Below, piece after piece: positions 26,240-36,954 of a stretch of DNA of 64,000 nucleotides (positions are counted from its first letter, which is position 1; each line of letters begins with the position of its first letter). A model generated the notes under the pieces. That model saw nothing but the letters and a program-made list of their open reading frames with translations, was not told where the DNA came from and made no database searches. The stretch lies in assembly GCF_030159795.1 (NCBI RefSeq), contig NZ_BSND01000003.1, forward strand, positions 124,001-188,000, written 5' to 3'. This DNA comes from Methylophaga thalassica (lineage in GTDB: Bacteria; Pseudomonadota; Gammaproteobacteria; Nitrosococcales; Methylophagaceae). Made by a program: the position numbers and the translations under genes.

Positions 26240-27121
26240 ATGGCAATTACTGCAGCTTTAGTAAAAGAACTACGTGAGCGTACAGGCTCAGGCATGATGG
26301 AGTGCAAAAAAGCACTTGTTGAAGCAAATGGTGACATTGAAGTCGCTATCGAAGAAATGCGTAAATCAGGTTTAGCAAAAGCCGATAAAAAAGCAGACCG
26401 TATTACTGCTGAAGGTATTATCGGAATTGAAGTTAGTGCTGATAACAAACACGCTGTTATGGTTGAAGTGAACTCTGAAACTGACTTCGTGGCAAAAGCA
26501 GACGATTTTGTGAACTTTGTTTCTGCTGTAGCGAAAAAAGCACTGGAAGCTCAGCCAGCTGACTTAGACGCTTTAAAACAATTAACACTAGATTCTGGTG
26601 ATACGGTTGAAACTGTTCGTCAGGCACTGGTTGCAAAAATTGGTGAAAACATTCAAGTTCGCCGTTTCACCTCATTAAATACTGATGATGGCATTATCGG
26701 TTTTTATCGTCACGGTGACCGCATCGGAACAATGGTGCAGTTGAAAGGTGGTAACGAAGAATTGGCTAAAGATTTAGCCATGCATGTTGCGGCTAATCGT
26801 CCACAAGCGATTTCTCCAGATGAATTATCACAAGAGTTGTTAGACAAAGAACGTGATATCGTGGCGACTCAAGCACGTGATAGCGGCAAGCCTGAAAACA
26901 TCATCGAAAAAATGATTGAAGGCCGTATGGCGAAATTCGTTAACGAAATCAGCCTGGTTGGCCAACCATTCGTAAAAGATCCAGATGTAACAGTTGAAAA
27001 ACTGATTAAACAAGCCGGTGCTTCAATTGAAGCTTTTGAGTTCTTTGAAGTCGGTGAAGGTATTGAAAAAGCAGAAGACAATTTTGCTGAAGAAGTAATG
27101 GCACAAGCCAGAGGGAAGTAA
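26240..27121 (+). CDS. tsf: Elongation factor Ts
   Basis: Exchanges GDP for GTP on EF-Tu. The 293 residues start with [21 protein letters not shown], then [20 protein letters not shown] and the nucleotide-exchange motif NSETDFVAK. The two core subdomains and a dimerisation-type insert follow. Length is normal for proteobacteria. It is preceded by a ribosome-binding region at AAAAGGGTTAGAGCA and separated from rpsB by 105 bases with an intercistronic hairpin. pyrH follows three bases after its stop. Confidence 0.98.
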   Translation: MAITAALVKELRERTGSGMMECKKALVEANGDIEVAIEEMRKSGLAKADKKADRITAEGIIGIEVSADNKHAVMVEVNSETDFVAKADDFVNFVSAVAKKALEAQPADLDALKQLTLDSGDTVETVRQALVAKIGENIQVRRFTSLNTDDGIIGFYRHGDRIGTMVQLKGGNEELAKDLAMHVAANRPQAISPDELSQELLDKERDIVATQARDSGKPENIIEKMIEGRMAKFVNEISLVGQPFVKDPDVTVEKLIKQAGASIEAFEFFEVGEGIEKAEDNFAEEVMAQARGK

Positions 27122-27124
27122 TTT

Positions 27125-27850
27125 ATGACACAAACGGGAAGTCAGCCAGTTTATAAGCGTGTCCTGCTCAAACTGAGTGGCGAGGCACTGATGGGGGATG
27201 CGGAGTATGGCATCCAGCCAGAAGTGATTTCCCGTTTTGCCAAAGAGATATCTGAGCTGAACGCGCAAGGCGTTCAGCTCGGTGTCGTCATTGGTGGCGG
27301 AAATATCTTCCGTGGCGCAGGTCTAGCCGCGAGTGGTATGGATCGTGTCAGTGCTGATCATATGGGTATGTTAGCGACAGTCATGAATGCCCTGGCTTTA
27401 CAAGATGCGCTGGAACGTAACGGTACCTTCTGTCGTGTCATGTCTGCAATAAGAATCCACGAGGTTTGCGAAGATTATTTACGTCGCCGCGCCATCAGAC
27501 ATCTGGAAAAAGGACGCGTAGTTATTTTCGCTGCCGGCACAGGCAATCCCTTTTTCACCACAGACTCAGCGGCAAGTTTACGGGCTGTAGAAATCGGCGC
27601 AGAACTGATGTTAAAAGCGACGCAGGTAGACGGGGTTTATAATGCTGATCCCCGCAAAGATCCGAATGCTGTTCGTTATGATGAACTTAGCTACGATGAA
27701 GTCATCAATAACCGCCTTGCTGTAATGGATACTACAGCTGTCGTCATGTGTCAGGAACAAAAGATCCCTTTACGTGTGTTTGATGTGCATACAAAAGGTA
27801 ATCTGACAAAAATTATCTATGGCGAACAAGTTGGAACATTAGTGAAATAG
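27125..27850 (+). CDS. pyrH: UMP kinase
   Basis: Phosphorylates UMP to UDP for all pyrimidine nucleotides. The hexameric amino-acid-kinase-fold protein of 241 residues has [54 protein letters not shown] and [15 protein letters not shown]-like sequence ([18 protein letters not shown] here). It starts three bases after tsf and precedes frr by eight bases, the conserved order tsf-pyrH-frr. Confidence 0.98.
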   Translation: MTQTGSQPVYKRVLLKLSGEALMGDAEYGIQPEVISRFAKEISELNAQGVQLGVVIGGGNIFRGAGLAASGMDRVSADHMGMLATVMNALALQDALERNGTFCRVMSAIRIHEVCEDYLRRRAIRHLEKGRVVIFAAGTGNPFFTTDSAASLRAVEIGAELMLKATQVDGVYNADPRKDPNAVRYDELSYDEVINNRLAVMDTTAVVMCQEQKIPLRVFDVHTKGNLTKIIYGEQVGTLVK

Positions 27851-27858
27851 GATTAAAT

Positions 27859-28416
27859 ATGATTGAAGATATCAAGAAAGATGCTGCTGATCGTATGAAA
27901 AAAAGTGTTGCTGCACTTGGAACAGCAATGGCAAAAATTCGTGCAGGACGTGCTCACACCAGCTTACTGGATCATCTGCAAGTGCCGTATTACGGTTCTG
28001 ATGTCCCTTTGAGTCAGGTCGCTAACGTTGGTGTTGAAGATTCAAGAACATTGACGGTGACACCATGGGAAAAAGACATGGTATCTGTCGTTGAAAAGGC
28101 GATTATGACATCCGATCTTGGTGTTAATCCTAATAGTGCTGGTATGACTATTCGTATTCCTATTCCACCACTAACCGAAGAACGTCGTCGTGATTTGGTT
28201 AAAGTCGCAAAAAACGAAGCAGAAAATGCACGTATTGCGGTACGTAATATTCGTCGTGATGCTAACAGTACGCTTAAAGACCTACTCAAAGAAAAAGAAA
28301 TTTCTGAAGACGAGCAACGCGGTGCTGAAGAAGATATTCAGAAACTAACCGATGCTACCATCAAGCAAATCGACGATGTGCTTGCAGAAAAAGAAACGGA
28401 TTTAATGGAAGTGTAA
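27859..28416 (+). CDS. frr: Ribosome recycling factor
   Basis: Splits post-termination ribosomes together with EF-G. The 185-residue three-helix-bundle protein shows the conserved [49 protein letters not shown] and [11 protein letters not shown]. Length is normal. Its stop codon lies within a nine-base-pair hairpin that separates it from uppS. Confidence 0.98.
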   Translation: MIEDIKKDAADRMKKSVAALGTAMAKIRAGRAHTSLLDHLQVPYYGSDVPLSQVANVGVEDSRTLTVTPWEKDMVSVVEKAIMTSDLGVNPNSAGMTIRIPIPPLTEERRRDLVKVAKNEAENARIAVRNIRRDANSTLKDLLKEKEISEDEQRGAEEDIQKLTDATIKQIDDVLAEKETDLMEV

Positions 28417-28431
28417 CCCTTTGGTTACACT
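28410..28431 (+). promoter_or_regulatory. frr-uppS intercistronic hairpin
   Basis: AGTGTAACC (28410-28418) and GGTTACACT (28423-28431) pair perfectly around CTTT. The left arm contains the frr stop codon. There is no T-run, so partial termination or mRNA processing between the translation and lipid parts of the operon is more likely than full termination. Confidence 0.6.
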
Positions 28432-28449
28432 CTCATTGACCATTCTTGA

Positions 28450-29196
28450 ATGAATACCCCCCCAAAAGAGAATATTCCTAAACACATTGCCATCATTATG
28501 GATGGTAATGGTCGTTGGGCAAAACGTCGATTACAGCCACGATTTATGGGGCATCGTGCTGGTGTGAAAACAGTGGCTGATATTGTAAAACGCTGTGCTG
28601 AGCTGGGTGTCGAGGTTTTAAGTTTATTTGCCTTTAGTAGTGAAAACTGGCGCAGACCGGGCAAAGAAGTATCACTGTTGATGGAATTGTTTAGTCACGC
28701 ACTGGATAATCAAGTCAAAAAGCTGCACGACAATAATATTAGGTTGTGCATTATTGGTGATATAGATAAGTTTACACCGACATTACAGCAAAAAATTGCT
28801 CAGGCGCAGGAATTAACTCGGAATAATACCGGGCTAATAGTGAATATTGCTGCCAATTATGGTGGACGTTGGGATATTACCCAGTCAGTTCGGCAAATTG
28901 CACAAAAAGTAGCTACCGGAGAGCTTAAGCCTGAAGATATTAATGAAGAAGATATCAGTGCTTTATTAACTACATCGGCGCTGCCAGAGCCCGATTTATT
29001 TATCCGCACTGGTGGGGAGCAACGCGTCAGTAACTTCTTGTTATGGCAAATGGCGTATACAGAATTTTTCTTCACAGACGTATTATGGCCCGAATTTGAT
29101 AGTAAACAATTAGATGCGGCTATCAGCTCATTTTCCAAACGTGAAAGACGGTTTGGCCGTACTTCTGAGCAATTGCAAGGTCAATCTGATGCTTAA
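28450..29196 (+). CDS. uppS: Undecaprenyl diphosphate synthase
   Basis: This cis-prenyltransferase makes the C55 lipid carrier for peptidoglycan and O-antigen. The 248 residues contain PKHIAIIMDGNGRWAKRR (10-27) with catalytic Asp18, GHRAGVKT, LFAFSSENWRRP and the C-terminal LFIRTGGEQRVSNFLLWQ and YTEFFF motifs. The downstream cdsA starts within its last codons, so the two are translationally coupled. Confidence 0.98.
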   Translation: MNTPPKENIPKHIAIIMDGNGRWAKRRLQPRFMGHRAGVKTVADIVKRCAELGVEVLSLFAFSSENWRRPGKEVSLLMELFSHALDNQVKKLHDNNIRLCIIGDIDKFTPTLQQKIAQAQELTRNNTGLIVNIAANYGGRWDITQSVRQIAQKVATGELKPEDINEEDISALLTTSALPEPDLFIRTGGEQRVSNFLLWQMAYTEFFFTDVLWPEFDSKQLDAAISSFSKRERRFGRTSEQLQGQSDA

Positions 29197-30019
29197 ACAA
29201 CGTTTAATCACCGCCGCTATTTTAATTCCTCTTGTTGTCTGGGCTGTTTTTGCCAGTTCATTAACCACCTTTACCACTTTGATCGTTGCCGTTGCATTAC
29301 TGGCTGCATGGGAATGGCATCAGATGATAGGTATTCAGAGCCCGGGAATGCGGGTTATGCTAGCTGTTGATCTGATTATCGTTTTATATCTGGCTATCAC
29401 TCAACTTAATCCTTATTTCATTATCAGTATTGGCATCCTCATCTGGCTTATTGCATTGGTTGTTATCCTCGGATTTTCGAATAAATCACTGGCTGAGCGG
29501 CTGTCACATGTATTTAAAAATAAAGTTTTTGGGGCCATTAGCAGTATTTTGATACTCACCGTATTTGTGGTCTCATCCATTACACTCAAGGCATTTAGTG
29601 AAGTTGGGGCAATTCTATTCTTCTTTGTGATGGTCACCGTTTGGCTGGCTGACACGGGTGGTTATTTTGCCGGTAAACGCTTCGGAAAACATGCCTTAGC
29701 ACCAGCCGTCAGCCCTAATAAAACATGGGAAGGTGTGGCGGGGGGCGTGTTGTTTGCGTCGATTTGGGCCATCGGTTTTTATTGGGTAAAAACACCGACA
29801 ACAATCACCTTGTTTGAATGGCTGTTACTTGCTGTTGTTACCGTTGCTGTATCGATTGTTGGTGACTTGTTTGAGAGTTTGTATAAACGCGCGTTCTCAG
29901 TCAAAGACAGTGGTAGTCTGCTGCCCGGGCATGGTGGAATATTAGACAGAATTGACAGTTTAATCGCGGCAGTGCCTGTCTTCACTTTCCTTATGTTAAT
30001 CATGGGTGGTTATAAATGA
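29189..30019 (+). CDS. cdsA: Phosphatidate cytidylyltransferase
   Basis: Makes CDP-diacylglycerol from phosphatidate and CTP in the inner membrane. About eight hydrophobic segments precede the CDS signature [18 protein letters not shown] followed by ILDRIDSL near the C-terminus. I start at ATG 29189, eight bases after AAGG (29177-29180) and overlapping the uppS stop by eight bases; the longer open frame from 29114 runs through uppS and would add a non-membrane leader. It ends with an ATGA overlap with dxr. 276 residues, normal for the family. Confidence 0.96.
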   Translation: MLKQRLITAAILIPLVVWAVFASSLTTFTTLIVAVALLAAWEWHQMIGIQSPGMRVMLAVDLIIVLYLAITQLNPYFIISIGILIWLIALVVILGFSNKSLAERLSHVFKNKVFGAISSILILTVFVVSSITLKAFSEVGAILFFFVMVTVWLADTGGYFAGKRFGKHALAPAVSPNKTWEGVAGGVLFASIWAIGFYWVKTPTTITLFEWLLLAVVTVAVSIVGDLFESLYKRAFSVKDSGSLLPGHGGILDRIDSLIAAVPVFTFLMLIMGGYK

Positions 30020-31203
30020 AATCAGTGACGATTCTGGGGTCAACTGGTTCAATTGGCCTGAGTACGCTTGATGTATTAAGTCTTCATCCTGAAAAATTCA
30101 AAGTCTATGCTTTAACGGCTAATTGTTCTGTAGAATCCATGCTGCAGCAGTGCCTTCAGTTCGAACCAGAAATTGCTGTGATGTTAGATGCTGCCGCAGC
30201 AGATAAACTGGCTGAAGCGCTTAAAAAAAATCATAGTAAAACCATTGTTAAAATTGGCAAGAAAGCGCTTGAAGAGGTCTCTTCTTCAGCCAATACGGAT
30301 ATTGTTGTAGCAGCGATTGTTGGTGCGGCAGGCTTATTACCAACCTTGGCAGCAGCAAAGGCAGGTAAACGAATCTTGCTAGCGAATAAAGAGGCACTCG
30401 TGATGAGCGGTGCCTTGTTTATGAAAACCGTAGCCGAGAATGGTGCAACATTGCTGCCTGTGGATAGTGAACATAATGCTATCTGGCAGTGTCTTCCTGT
30501 AGCCAATACTCAACATCATGATTTTAATGGTAAAGGTGTAAGAAAAATTATTCTTACGGCATCAGGCGGCCCATTCAGAGACTATGATCTTGAGCAGTTA
30601 GACGATGTCACTCCTGAACAAGCGGTTGCCCATCCTAACTGGTCAATGGGACAAAAAATTTCAGTTGATTCTGCGACCATGATGAATAAAGGTCTTGAAG
30701 TGATTGAAGCGCACTGGCTGTTTGGTTTGCAAAGTCAACAAATTGAAGTGGTCTTACACAGACAAAGTGTTATTCATTCTATGGTCGACTATGAAGATGG
30801 ATCAGTGTTAGCACAGATGGGGAATCCTGATATGCGCACCCCCATTACTAATACGTTGTCCTGGCCAGATAGGATTGCATCGGGTGTAGAGCCTTTAGAT
30901 CTCGTCAAAGTTGGCAGATTAGATTTTAGTGCGGCTGACTTCGCGCGATTCCCTTGCCTACGCCTAGCATATAAAGCATTAAATGAGGGTGGCACCGCAA
31001 CGGCGATTTTGAATGCTGCCAATGAAATTGCTGTACAGGCCTTTTTAGATGAACAAATTCGCTTTACCGATATTGCCAGAATCATTGAAGAAGTGTTGAC
31101 TGAACTGCCTGTAAACGACGCCACGACACTTGAACAGATCCTGGCGGATGATGCTGCAGCGAGAACCTTGGCTAAAAGCAAGATTGGTTTATGCATTCAT
31201 TAA
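30016..31203 (+). CDS. dxr: 1-deoxy-D-xylulose 5-phosphate reductoisomerase
   Basis: Second enzyme of the MEP isoprenoid pathway, making 2-C-methyl-D-erythritol 4-phosphate with NADPH. The 395-residue protein has [15 protein letters not shown] at the N-terminus, [12 protein letters not shown], the metal and substrate motif [19 protein letters not shown], and [21 protein letters not shown]. Length is standard. It overlaps cdsA by four bases and rseP by 13, part of the compact uppS-cdsA-dxr-rseP-bamA chain. Confidence 0.98.
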   Translation: MKSVTILGSTGSIGLSTLDVLSLHPEKFKVYALTANCSVESMLQQCLQFEPEIAVMLDAAAADKLAEALKKNHSKTIVKIGKKALEEVSSSANTDIVVAAIVGAAGLLPTLAAAKAGKRILLANKEALVMSGALFMKTVAENGATLLPVDSEHNAIWQCLPVANTQHHDFNGKGVRKIILTASGGPFRDYDLEQLDDVTPEQAVAHPNWSMGQKISVDSATMMNKGLEVIEAHWLFGLQSQQIEVVLHRQSVIHSMVDYEDGSVLAQMGNPDMRTPITNTLSWPDRIASGVEPLDLVKVGRLDFSAADFARFPCLRLAYKALNEGGTATAILNAANEIAVQAFLDEQIRFTDIARIIEEVLTELPVNDATTLEQILADDAAARTLAKSKIGLCIH

Positions 31204-32528
31204 TTTTCTTTTTAATTGCCTTAGCTATCCTGATTATCATTCATGAATATGGTCATTTCTGGGTGGCCAGACGTTGTGGTGTTAAAGTGCTGCGTTTTTC
31301 TGTGGGCTTTGGTAAACCTATCTGGCAAAAAGTCGGTAAAGATGGCACTGAGTATGTATTAGCTCCGATTCCCATGGGCGGTTATGTCAAAATGTTGGAT
31401 GAACGTGAAATGCCGGTGAGTGAAGAGCAAGCTCAGTTTGCATTTAATCGCCAGTCTCTTGCAAAGCGTGTAGCTATCGTATCAGCCGGACCCATAGCCA
31501 ATTTACTTTTTGCTGTTTTGGCCTACTGGATTTTGTTAGTAGTGGGTGTATCGGGTATTAAACCGGTTATTGATGATGTACGGCCAGCATCAATAGCTGC
31601 GGAAGCTGGATTGCATGCCGGCGATGAAATTCAGCAAATCGATGGTAATGATACCCCGACATGGGATAGTGTTTATAAGGCATTAATTCAAAAAGCAGAG
31701 TACGGCGAAAAAATTGATATTACCGTCAGCTCAGCGAGTATTAAACAAGAACATTCGCTCATTCTGCCTCAAGTTGGCCTGGAACAAGTTGGCAATATTC
31801 TTGAGCAAATTGGGATTAAGCCACTCCGTCCCTCAATAAAACCGATTCTCGGTGAGGTGATGCCTGGCTCTCCGGCAGAAAAAGCCGGTTTAAAAGCAGG
31901 TGATATGCTAGTCAGCGCACAACAGGAAACTATTCCAAGTTGGAATCAATGGGTTGAGTTGATTCAGGCCAGTGCAGGTAAAACGTTAGATATTGAACTG
32001 CTACGAGATGGTGATCGCTTAGGACTGACTTTGATACCTGAAACAGGTGAGGATGGTAAAGGCCGCATTGGTGCTGCTGTGGATGCGAGTCAGACTGCCA
32101 TACCACAAGAGCTGCAAGCGGAGTTACGTTATGGACCGATCGAGGCAATTAAATATGCTGTGATTCAAACCTGGGATTTTTCTTCATCGACTTTAAAGAG
32201 TTTGTGGGGCATGGTTACCGGAAAAGTATCAACCGATAACTTAGGCGGCCCTATTAGTATTGCACAAATCGCAGGCAGCTCTGCTGAGCAAGGGGTGATG
32301 TCATTTATCAGCTTTCTTGCCATGATAAGTATTACTCTGGGGATCCTCAATTTATTACCTATTCCTATGCTGGATGGCGGTCATCTGGCTATGTTTGCAT
32401 TTGAAGCAGTCAGAGGTAAACCGCTTTCCGACACTATGCAGGTCCAAATTCAAAAAGTGGGCTTCCTTGTTTTGATAATGGTCATGTTTATTGCCTTTTT
32501 TAATGATCTATCAAGAGTGTTTGGATAA
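31191..32528 (+). CDS. rseP: Site-2 protease RseP
   Basis: An inner-membrane zinc metalloprotease that cleaves anti-sigma factor RseA, releasing sigma E in envelope stress, and clears remnant signal peptides. The zinc motif HEYGH is at residues 18-22 in the first transmembrane helix. Two PDZ domains (around [18 protein letters not shown] and [17 protein letters not shown]) lie in the periplasm, and [13 protein letters not shown] carries the third ligand near the C-terminus. The 445 residues are normal. The ATG lies inside the dxr end, giving a 13-base overlap. Confidence 0.97.
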   Translation: MHSLIFFLIALAILIIIHEYGHFWVARRCGVKVLRFSVGFGKPIWQKVGKDGTEYVLAPIPMGGYVKMLDEREMPVSEEQAQFAFNRQSLAKRVAIVSAGPIANLLFAVLAYWILLVVGVSGIKPVIDDVRPASIAAEAGLHAGDEIQQIDGNDTPTWDSVYKALIQKAEYGEKIDITVSSASIKQEHSLILPQVGLEQVGNILEQIGIKPLRPSIKPILGEVMPGSPAEKAGLKAGDMLVSAQQETIPSWNQWVELIQASAGKTLDIELLRDGDRLGLTLIPETGEDGKGRIGAAVDASQTAIPQELQAELRYGPIEAIKYAVIQTWDFSSSTLKSLWGMVTGKVSTDNLGGPISIAQIAGSSAEQGVMSFISFLAMISITLGILNLLPIPMLDGGHLAMFAFEAVRGKPLSDTMQVQIQKVGFLVLIMVMFIAFFNDLSRVFG

Positions 32529-32586
32529 TCAGATTAATTGCAGGTACACTTACTCTTTCGTCGACGGATAGTTATTGCTGATAACA

Positions 32587-34863
32587 ATGAATAAATTACT
32601 GCCTATACTCCTGTTCTTGTCCTTTATCTCAGTCGCAAAAGCTGAGTCCTTTACCATTGAAGATATCCGTATAGAGGGATTGCAACGTATTTCTGCTGGT
32701 ACCGTCTTTAATTATCTCCCTGTAAAAGTCGGGGATACGATGACGGATAACGATGCAAAAGGCATTATTCGTTCATTGTTTAAGTCAAAGTATTTCAACG
32801 ATGTTGAAGTGGAAATACAAGACAATGTACTGGTTATTAAAGTAAAAGAACGTCCGGCGATATCCAGCATTGAACTTGTCGGTAATAAAGACATGGATTC
32901 TGCCGAATTACTGAAATCGCTTCGCGAAATAGGTTTTGGTGAAGGCCAAGTGTTTGAGCAAGCCATGCTTGAACGGGTAGAGCTGGAACTTGAACGTCAA
33001 TATTTCAGCCGCGGTAAATATGGTGTTGCCATTAGTTCAGAAGTGACACCACTATCGCGAAACCGTGTCGCTATTCGTATCACCATGGCGGAAGGTGTTG
33101 TCGCCACAATCAGTGAGATCAATATTGTCGGTAACCATGCTTTTGATGATGAAGAGCTGATGACGGACTTTCAGACAACAACCGGTTCACTGTTATCATT
33201 TCTGACAAAAGACAATCAATACTCTCGTCAAAAATTATCTGCTGATTTAGAAACACTACGTTCATTTTATCTGGATCGTGGTTATGTTGACTTTACTGTT
33301 GAGTCGACTCAGGTATCAATCAGTGATGATAAAAAACACATGTTTATCACTATTAATATTAGTGAAGGTGAGAAATATAAAATCAATCAGGTACGTCTGG
33401 CAGGTAACTTGATTGTTCCGGAAGATGAATTATTCAAGTTAGTGACGATTCGAGAAAATTCTGTATTTTCACGTAAGGCGATCACAAAGAGTACTGAGAA
33501 CTTAACTAACCGTCTGGGTAACGATGGTTACGCTTTCGCCAATGTAAATGCTGTACCAGAAATCGACCGCGAAAAACGCGAAGTGGATTTAACATTCTTT
33601 GTTGACCCTGGTCGTAGAGCATATGTCAGACGTATTAATATTTCTGGTAATAGCAAAACACGTGATGAAGTCTTACGCCGTGAATTCCGTCAGCAGGAAT
33701 CTGCCTGGATTTCGACTGAAAAAGTCGAGCAATCAAAAGCACGTGTATCACGGCTTGGTTATTTTGAAAATGTGAACGTTGAAACCATCCCGGTTGCTGG
33801 CGTTCAGGATCAGGTTGATTTGGACTTTGGCGTCACAGAAACACCGTCTGGTAGTCTTTCAGCCGGTATCGGTTTCTCGCAATCTGATGGCCTTATTTTT
33901 AATGCAAATGTGACACAGAAAAACTTCTTAGGAAGTGGTAAACATATTCGTTTTGGTTTTAACAATAGCAGTATCAATACGATTTATAGTTTTGGTTACA
34001 CCAATCCCTTTGTGACGGTTGATGGTATCAGTCAGGGCTTTAATGCTTTCTATCGTAAAACTGATGCTGATGAAGCTAATATCGCTACCTATACATTAGA
34101 CGCCTTCGGCGGCGATATTACCTTTGGTATTCCAATTTCAGAAGAAAATCGTATTAACCTTGGTGTCGGTTATGAGCATACTGAAATCGATTTACCATCC
34201 GACAATAACATTTCGCGTTATTCTGATTTTATTGACCGAGAGGGTGACTCATTTGATACTGTCACATTAAACCTTGGCTGGTCGAGTGATGACCGTGATA
34301 ATGCATTGTTACCTACAAGTGGTATCTCACAAACACTGACAGGTGAGTTCGCAGTACCTGGACCGTCACTGCAGTACTACAAACTGAAATATAAGGCTAA
34401 TGCGTACCATCCAATCAACGAGACATTCACCTTCTCTCTAAGAGGTGAGTTTGGTTATGGTGATTCGTATGGGGATACAGAAGAATATCCTTTCTTCCAG
34501 AATTTCTATGCGGGTGGTATCAGAAGTGTTAGAGGCTTCCAGGCTAATACGCTTGGTGTTAAAGAAGATGATGAACCATTAGGTGGTAATTTACTGGTCA
34601 GTGGCGGCGCTGAAGTTATTTTCCCAGTACCATTTATGAAAAAAACGTTAAAATCTTTCCGCCTGAGTGCATTTACTGACTTTGGTAATGTTTACGATGT
34701 GAATCAAGATTTTGATGCGGGTTTATTGAGATATTCAGCTGGTCTGTCAGCTATATGGATTTCACCATTCGGTGCAATGTCGTTTAGTATAGCTGCACCG
34801 TTGAAGAAAGAAGACGGCGATGAGACTGAAGCATTCCAGTTCTCATTAGGTTCGACGTTTTAA
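32587..34863 (+). CDS. bamA: Outer membrane protein assembly factor BamA
   Basis: Central Omp85 subunit of the BAM complex. From ATG 32587 a signal peptide (MNKLLPILLFLSFISVAKA) is followed by five POTRA domains to about residue 420 and a 16-strand barrel ending in phenylalanine (FSLGSTF). The conserved loop-6 motif VRGF is seen in GGIRSVRGFQANTLG. An in-frame TTG at 32575 would add four residues; neither start has a strong ribosome-binding site, and ATG gives the better signal peptide. The 758 residues are slightly short of E. coli's 810 but within range. skp follows. Confidence 0.97.
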   Translation: MNKLLPILLFLSFISVAKAESFTIEDIRIEGLQRISAGTVFNYLPVKVGDTMTDNDAKGIIRSLFKSKYFNDVEVEIQDNVLVIKVKERPAISSIELVGNKDMDSAELLKSLREIGFGEGQVFEQAMLERVELELERQYFSRGKYGVAISSEVTPLSRNRVAIRITMAEGVVATISEINIVGNHAFDDEELMTDFQTTTGSLLSFLTKDNQYSRQKLSADLETLRSFYLDRGYVDFTVESTQVSISDDKKHMFITINISEGEKYKINQVRLAGNLIVPEDELFKLVTIRENSVFSRKAITKSTENLTNRLGNDGYAFANVNAVPEIDREKREVDLTFFVDPGRRAYVRRINISGNSKTRDEVLRREFRQQESAWISTEKVEQSKARVSRLGYFENVNVETIPVAGVQDQVDLDFGVTETPSGSLSAGIGFSQSDGLIFNANVTQKNFLGSGKHIRFGFNNSSINTIYSFGYTNPFVTVDGISQGFNAFYRKTDADEANIATYTLDAFGGDITFGIPISEENRINLGVGYEHTEIDLPSDNNISRYSDFIDREGDSFDTVTLNLGWSSDDRDNALLPTSGISQTLTGEFAVPGPSLQYYKLKYKANAYHPINETFTFSLRGEFGYGDSYGDTEEYPFFQNFYAGGIRSVRGFQANTLGVKEDDEPLGGNLLVSGGAEVIFPVPFMKKTLKSFRLSAFTDFGNVYDVNQDFDAGLLRYSAGLSAIWISPFGAMSFSIAAPLKKEDGDETEAFQFSLGSTF

Positions 34864-34883
34864 TTAATTATTTGGAGTTGAGT

Positions 34884-35390
34884 GTGAAGAATTTGAAGTT
34901 TATTTGGCTATTATTTGCATTGTTCATCGCCGCACCTGCTAGTTATGCAGCAGATTTAAAAATCGGTGTTGTAAATGCAGGCGTGGTGCTCGATAAATCA
35001 CCACAAAAAGCAGCAGCACTCGCACGGTTAGAAAAAGAATTTTCAGCAAGAAGTAAGTCTTTAGAAGCAAAACATAAAGCATTAAGAGCAGCTCAAGAAA
35101 AACTGAATAAAGATGGTGCTATTTTAAGTGCTGAACAACGTCGTGATAAAGAACGTGACTTATTGAGTGATCAGCGCGAGTTACAACGTCTTCAGGATGA
35201 ATATAGTGAAGATTTGTCTATCCGTCGTAACGAAGAGTTGAGAAAGCTTGAAAAAGACATTGCTGAAACAATTGTTGATTTAGCCAAAAAAGAGTCTTAT
35301 GACTTAGTTTTATACCAAGGCGTTATCTTTGCCAGTGATAAAGTAGATCTGACTGATAAAGTTCTGGAAATGTTAAAAGCTAAGAAATAG
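34884..35390 (+). CDS. skp: Periplasmic OmpH/Skp-family chaperone
   Basis: Holds unfolded outer-membrane proteins in the periplasm on the way to BAM. GTG 34884 is chosen because GGAG (34874-34877) is six bases upstream and it yields a clean signal peptide (MKNLKFIWLLFALFIAAPASYA). The mature part begins ADLKIGVVNAGVVLDKSPQ and has a long Lys/Glu/Gln/Arg-rich coiled coil (residues about 45-130), the tentacles of Skp. An upstream TTG at 34872 would add four residues. It sits between bamA and lpxD as in most gammaproteobacteria. Confidence 0.93.
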   Translation: MKNLKFIWLLFALFIAAPASYAADLKIGVVNAGVVLDKSPQKAAALARLEKEFSARSKSLEAKHKALRAAQEKLNKDGAILSAEQRRDKERDLLSDQRELQRLQDEYSEDLSIRRNEELRKLEKDIAETIVDLAKKESYDLVLYQGVIFASDKVDLTDKVLEMLKAKK

Positions 35391-35399
35391 AGTGCGCCT

Positions 35400-36416
35400 G
35401 TGAGTTTGACTCTTGCTCAAATAGCGGAATATATCAATGGTAGTGTTATCGGCGATGCTAATTACTCAGTTAGCAGCGTCGGTACATTATCAAATGCTGA
35501 TTCAAGTCAGCTTAGTTTCTTATCCAATCCCAAATATAAAAAATTCTTAAATCAGTCCCGTGCCGGTGCCATAATCGTTTTAAAAGGTATGGCTCAGTAT
35601 GTCACCACAAATGCGATTGAAGTTGATGATCCATACGTTGCGTATGCAAAAGCGGCAAGCCAACTTCACCCCACTGAAAAAAAGCTTCCTGGCATCCATC
35701 CGTCAGCATCAATTGACCCATCAGCAAAGATAGGTGCTAATGTTTGCATTGGTGCGAATGTCGTTATTGAGCAAGCAGTCATCATAGAAGATGACGTGGT
35801 GATTGGGCCGGGATGTGTTATCGAACATGATGTGATTATTCGCAAAGCGGCAAACCTCAGACCTAATGTGACATTATGCTTTGGAGTCATGATTGGTGAA
35901 AGGACGATTATTCATCCTGGGGTAGTCATTGGTGCGGATGGTTTTGGTATTGCTAACGATAATGGCCACTGGATAAAAGTGCCTCAGGTTGGATCTGTCA
36001 ATATTGGTAATGATGTTGAGATTGGTGCCAATACTACAATTGATAGAGGTGCCATTGATGACACGGTTATTGCTGATGGCGTGAAGCTAGATAATCAAAT
36101 ACAGATCGGACACAATGTCACAATTGGTAAACATTCTGTTATAGCCGGTTGTACAGGGATTGCAGGAAGTACTTCTATTGGTGAATATTGTGCCATTGGT
36201 GGCGGTACTGGCATGGCAGGACATATTAATATTGCCAGCGGTGTGCAATTAACCGGGATGAGTATGGTCACTAAGTCTATTAATGAGGCAGGTATCTATT
36301 CTTCAGGTATTCCTGTTGAACCTGCTAAACAGTGGCATAAAAACGTGATTAGATACCGCCAAATGGATAAATTATTTGATCGTGTTAAACAGCTTGAAGA
36401 AAAAACAAAAGATTGA
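35400..36416 (+). CDS. lpxD: UDP-3-O-acylglucosamine N-acyltransferase
   Basis: Third step of lipid A synthesis, adding the N-linked hydroxyacyl chain from acyl-ACP. The N-terminal uridine-binding domain carries QLSFLSNPKYKKFL. It is followed by a left-handed beta-helix of many hexapeptide repeats (for example IGANVCIGANVVIEQAVII) with the catalytic histidine expected at His238 in IQIGHNVTIG. The C-terminus has a helical tail. It starts with GTG nine bases after the skp stop. Length 338, normal. Confidence 0.97.
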   Translation: MSLTLAQIAEYINGSVIGDANYSVSSVGTLSNADSSQLSFLSNPKYKKFLNQSRAGAIIVLKGMAQYVTTNAIEVDDPYVAYAKAASQLHPTEKKLPGIHPSASIDPSAKIGANVCIGANVVIEQAVIIEDDVVIGPGCVIEHDVIIRKAANLRPNVTLCFGVMIGERTIIHPGVVIGADGFGIANDNGHWIKVPQVGSVNIGNDVEIGANTTIDRGAIDDTVIADGVKLDNQIQIGHNVTIGKHSVIAGCTGIAGSTSIGEYCAIGGGTGMAGHINIASGVQLTGMSMVTKSINEAGIYSSGIPVEPAKQWHKNVIRYRQMDKLFDRVKQLEEKTKD

Positions 36417-36504
36417 TTCGAGTGTTGTTTCGCTTTACCAAAATGGCGACTCAAAGTAAGATTGTCGGTCTTTATTAATATAATAATAGTCAAGGGATAT
36501 TAGC

Positions 36505-36954
36505 TTGAACACGATTGACATACATGAAATTCAACGCCTGTTACCTCATCGATACCCTTTTTTACTCATCGATAGAGTCATTGAATTTACACCTGGCGAG
36601 CATTTAGTCGGCATCAAAAATGTTACATTCAATGAACCACACTTTACAGGTCATTTTCCTCAGCGTGTTATCATGCCAGGTGTGTTAATCCTTGAATCCC
36701 TTGCTCAAGCAACAGGTTTGTTAGCGTTTAAAACAGCTGATGAGATTCGGTCTGATGAAGCGTTATATTATTTAGCAGGTATTGATAATGCCCGTTTCAA
36801 AAAGCCAGTTGAGCCAGGCGATCAGCTAAGACTCGAAGTGAAGCTGGTTAAAAATAAACGTAACTTATGGAAATTTACGGGTGAAGCGAGTGTTGATGGC
36901 GAAGTCGTTGTCAGCGCAGATATCATGTGTGTTAACCAAGAAATGCCAAAGTGA
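36505..36954 (+). CDS. fabZ: 3-hydroxyacyl-[acyl-carrier-protein] dehydratase FabZ
   Basis: Hot-dog-fold dehydratase of fatty-acid elongation; it competes with LpxA for hydroxyacyl-ACP. The active-site His50 lies in [15 protein letters not shown] and Glu64 in LILESLAQ. The start is TTG: AAGGGA (36492-36497) is seven bases upstream and the family N-terminus ([20 protein letters not shown]) begins exactly there. The final bases overlap the GTG of lpxA. 149 residues, normal. Confidence 0.96.
   Translation: MNTIDIHEIQRLLPHRYPFLLIDRVIEFTPGEHLVGIKNVTFNEPHFTGHFPQRVIMPGVLILESLAQATGLLAFKTADEIRSDEALYYLAGIDNARFKKPVEPGDQLRLEVKLVKNKRNLWKFTGEASVDGEVVVSADIMCVNQEMPK

Noticed and set aside
29114-29188. N-terminal extension of CdsA from 29114
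   Set aside because: It runs in another frame of uppS, and ATG 29189 has an AAGG site and begins the membrane region as in the family.
30789-31196. 135-codon minus-strand frame across dxr
   Set aside because: Ser/Ala-rich translation of the opposite strand of a confident gene; no independent support.
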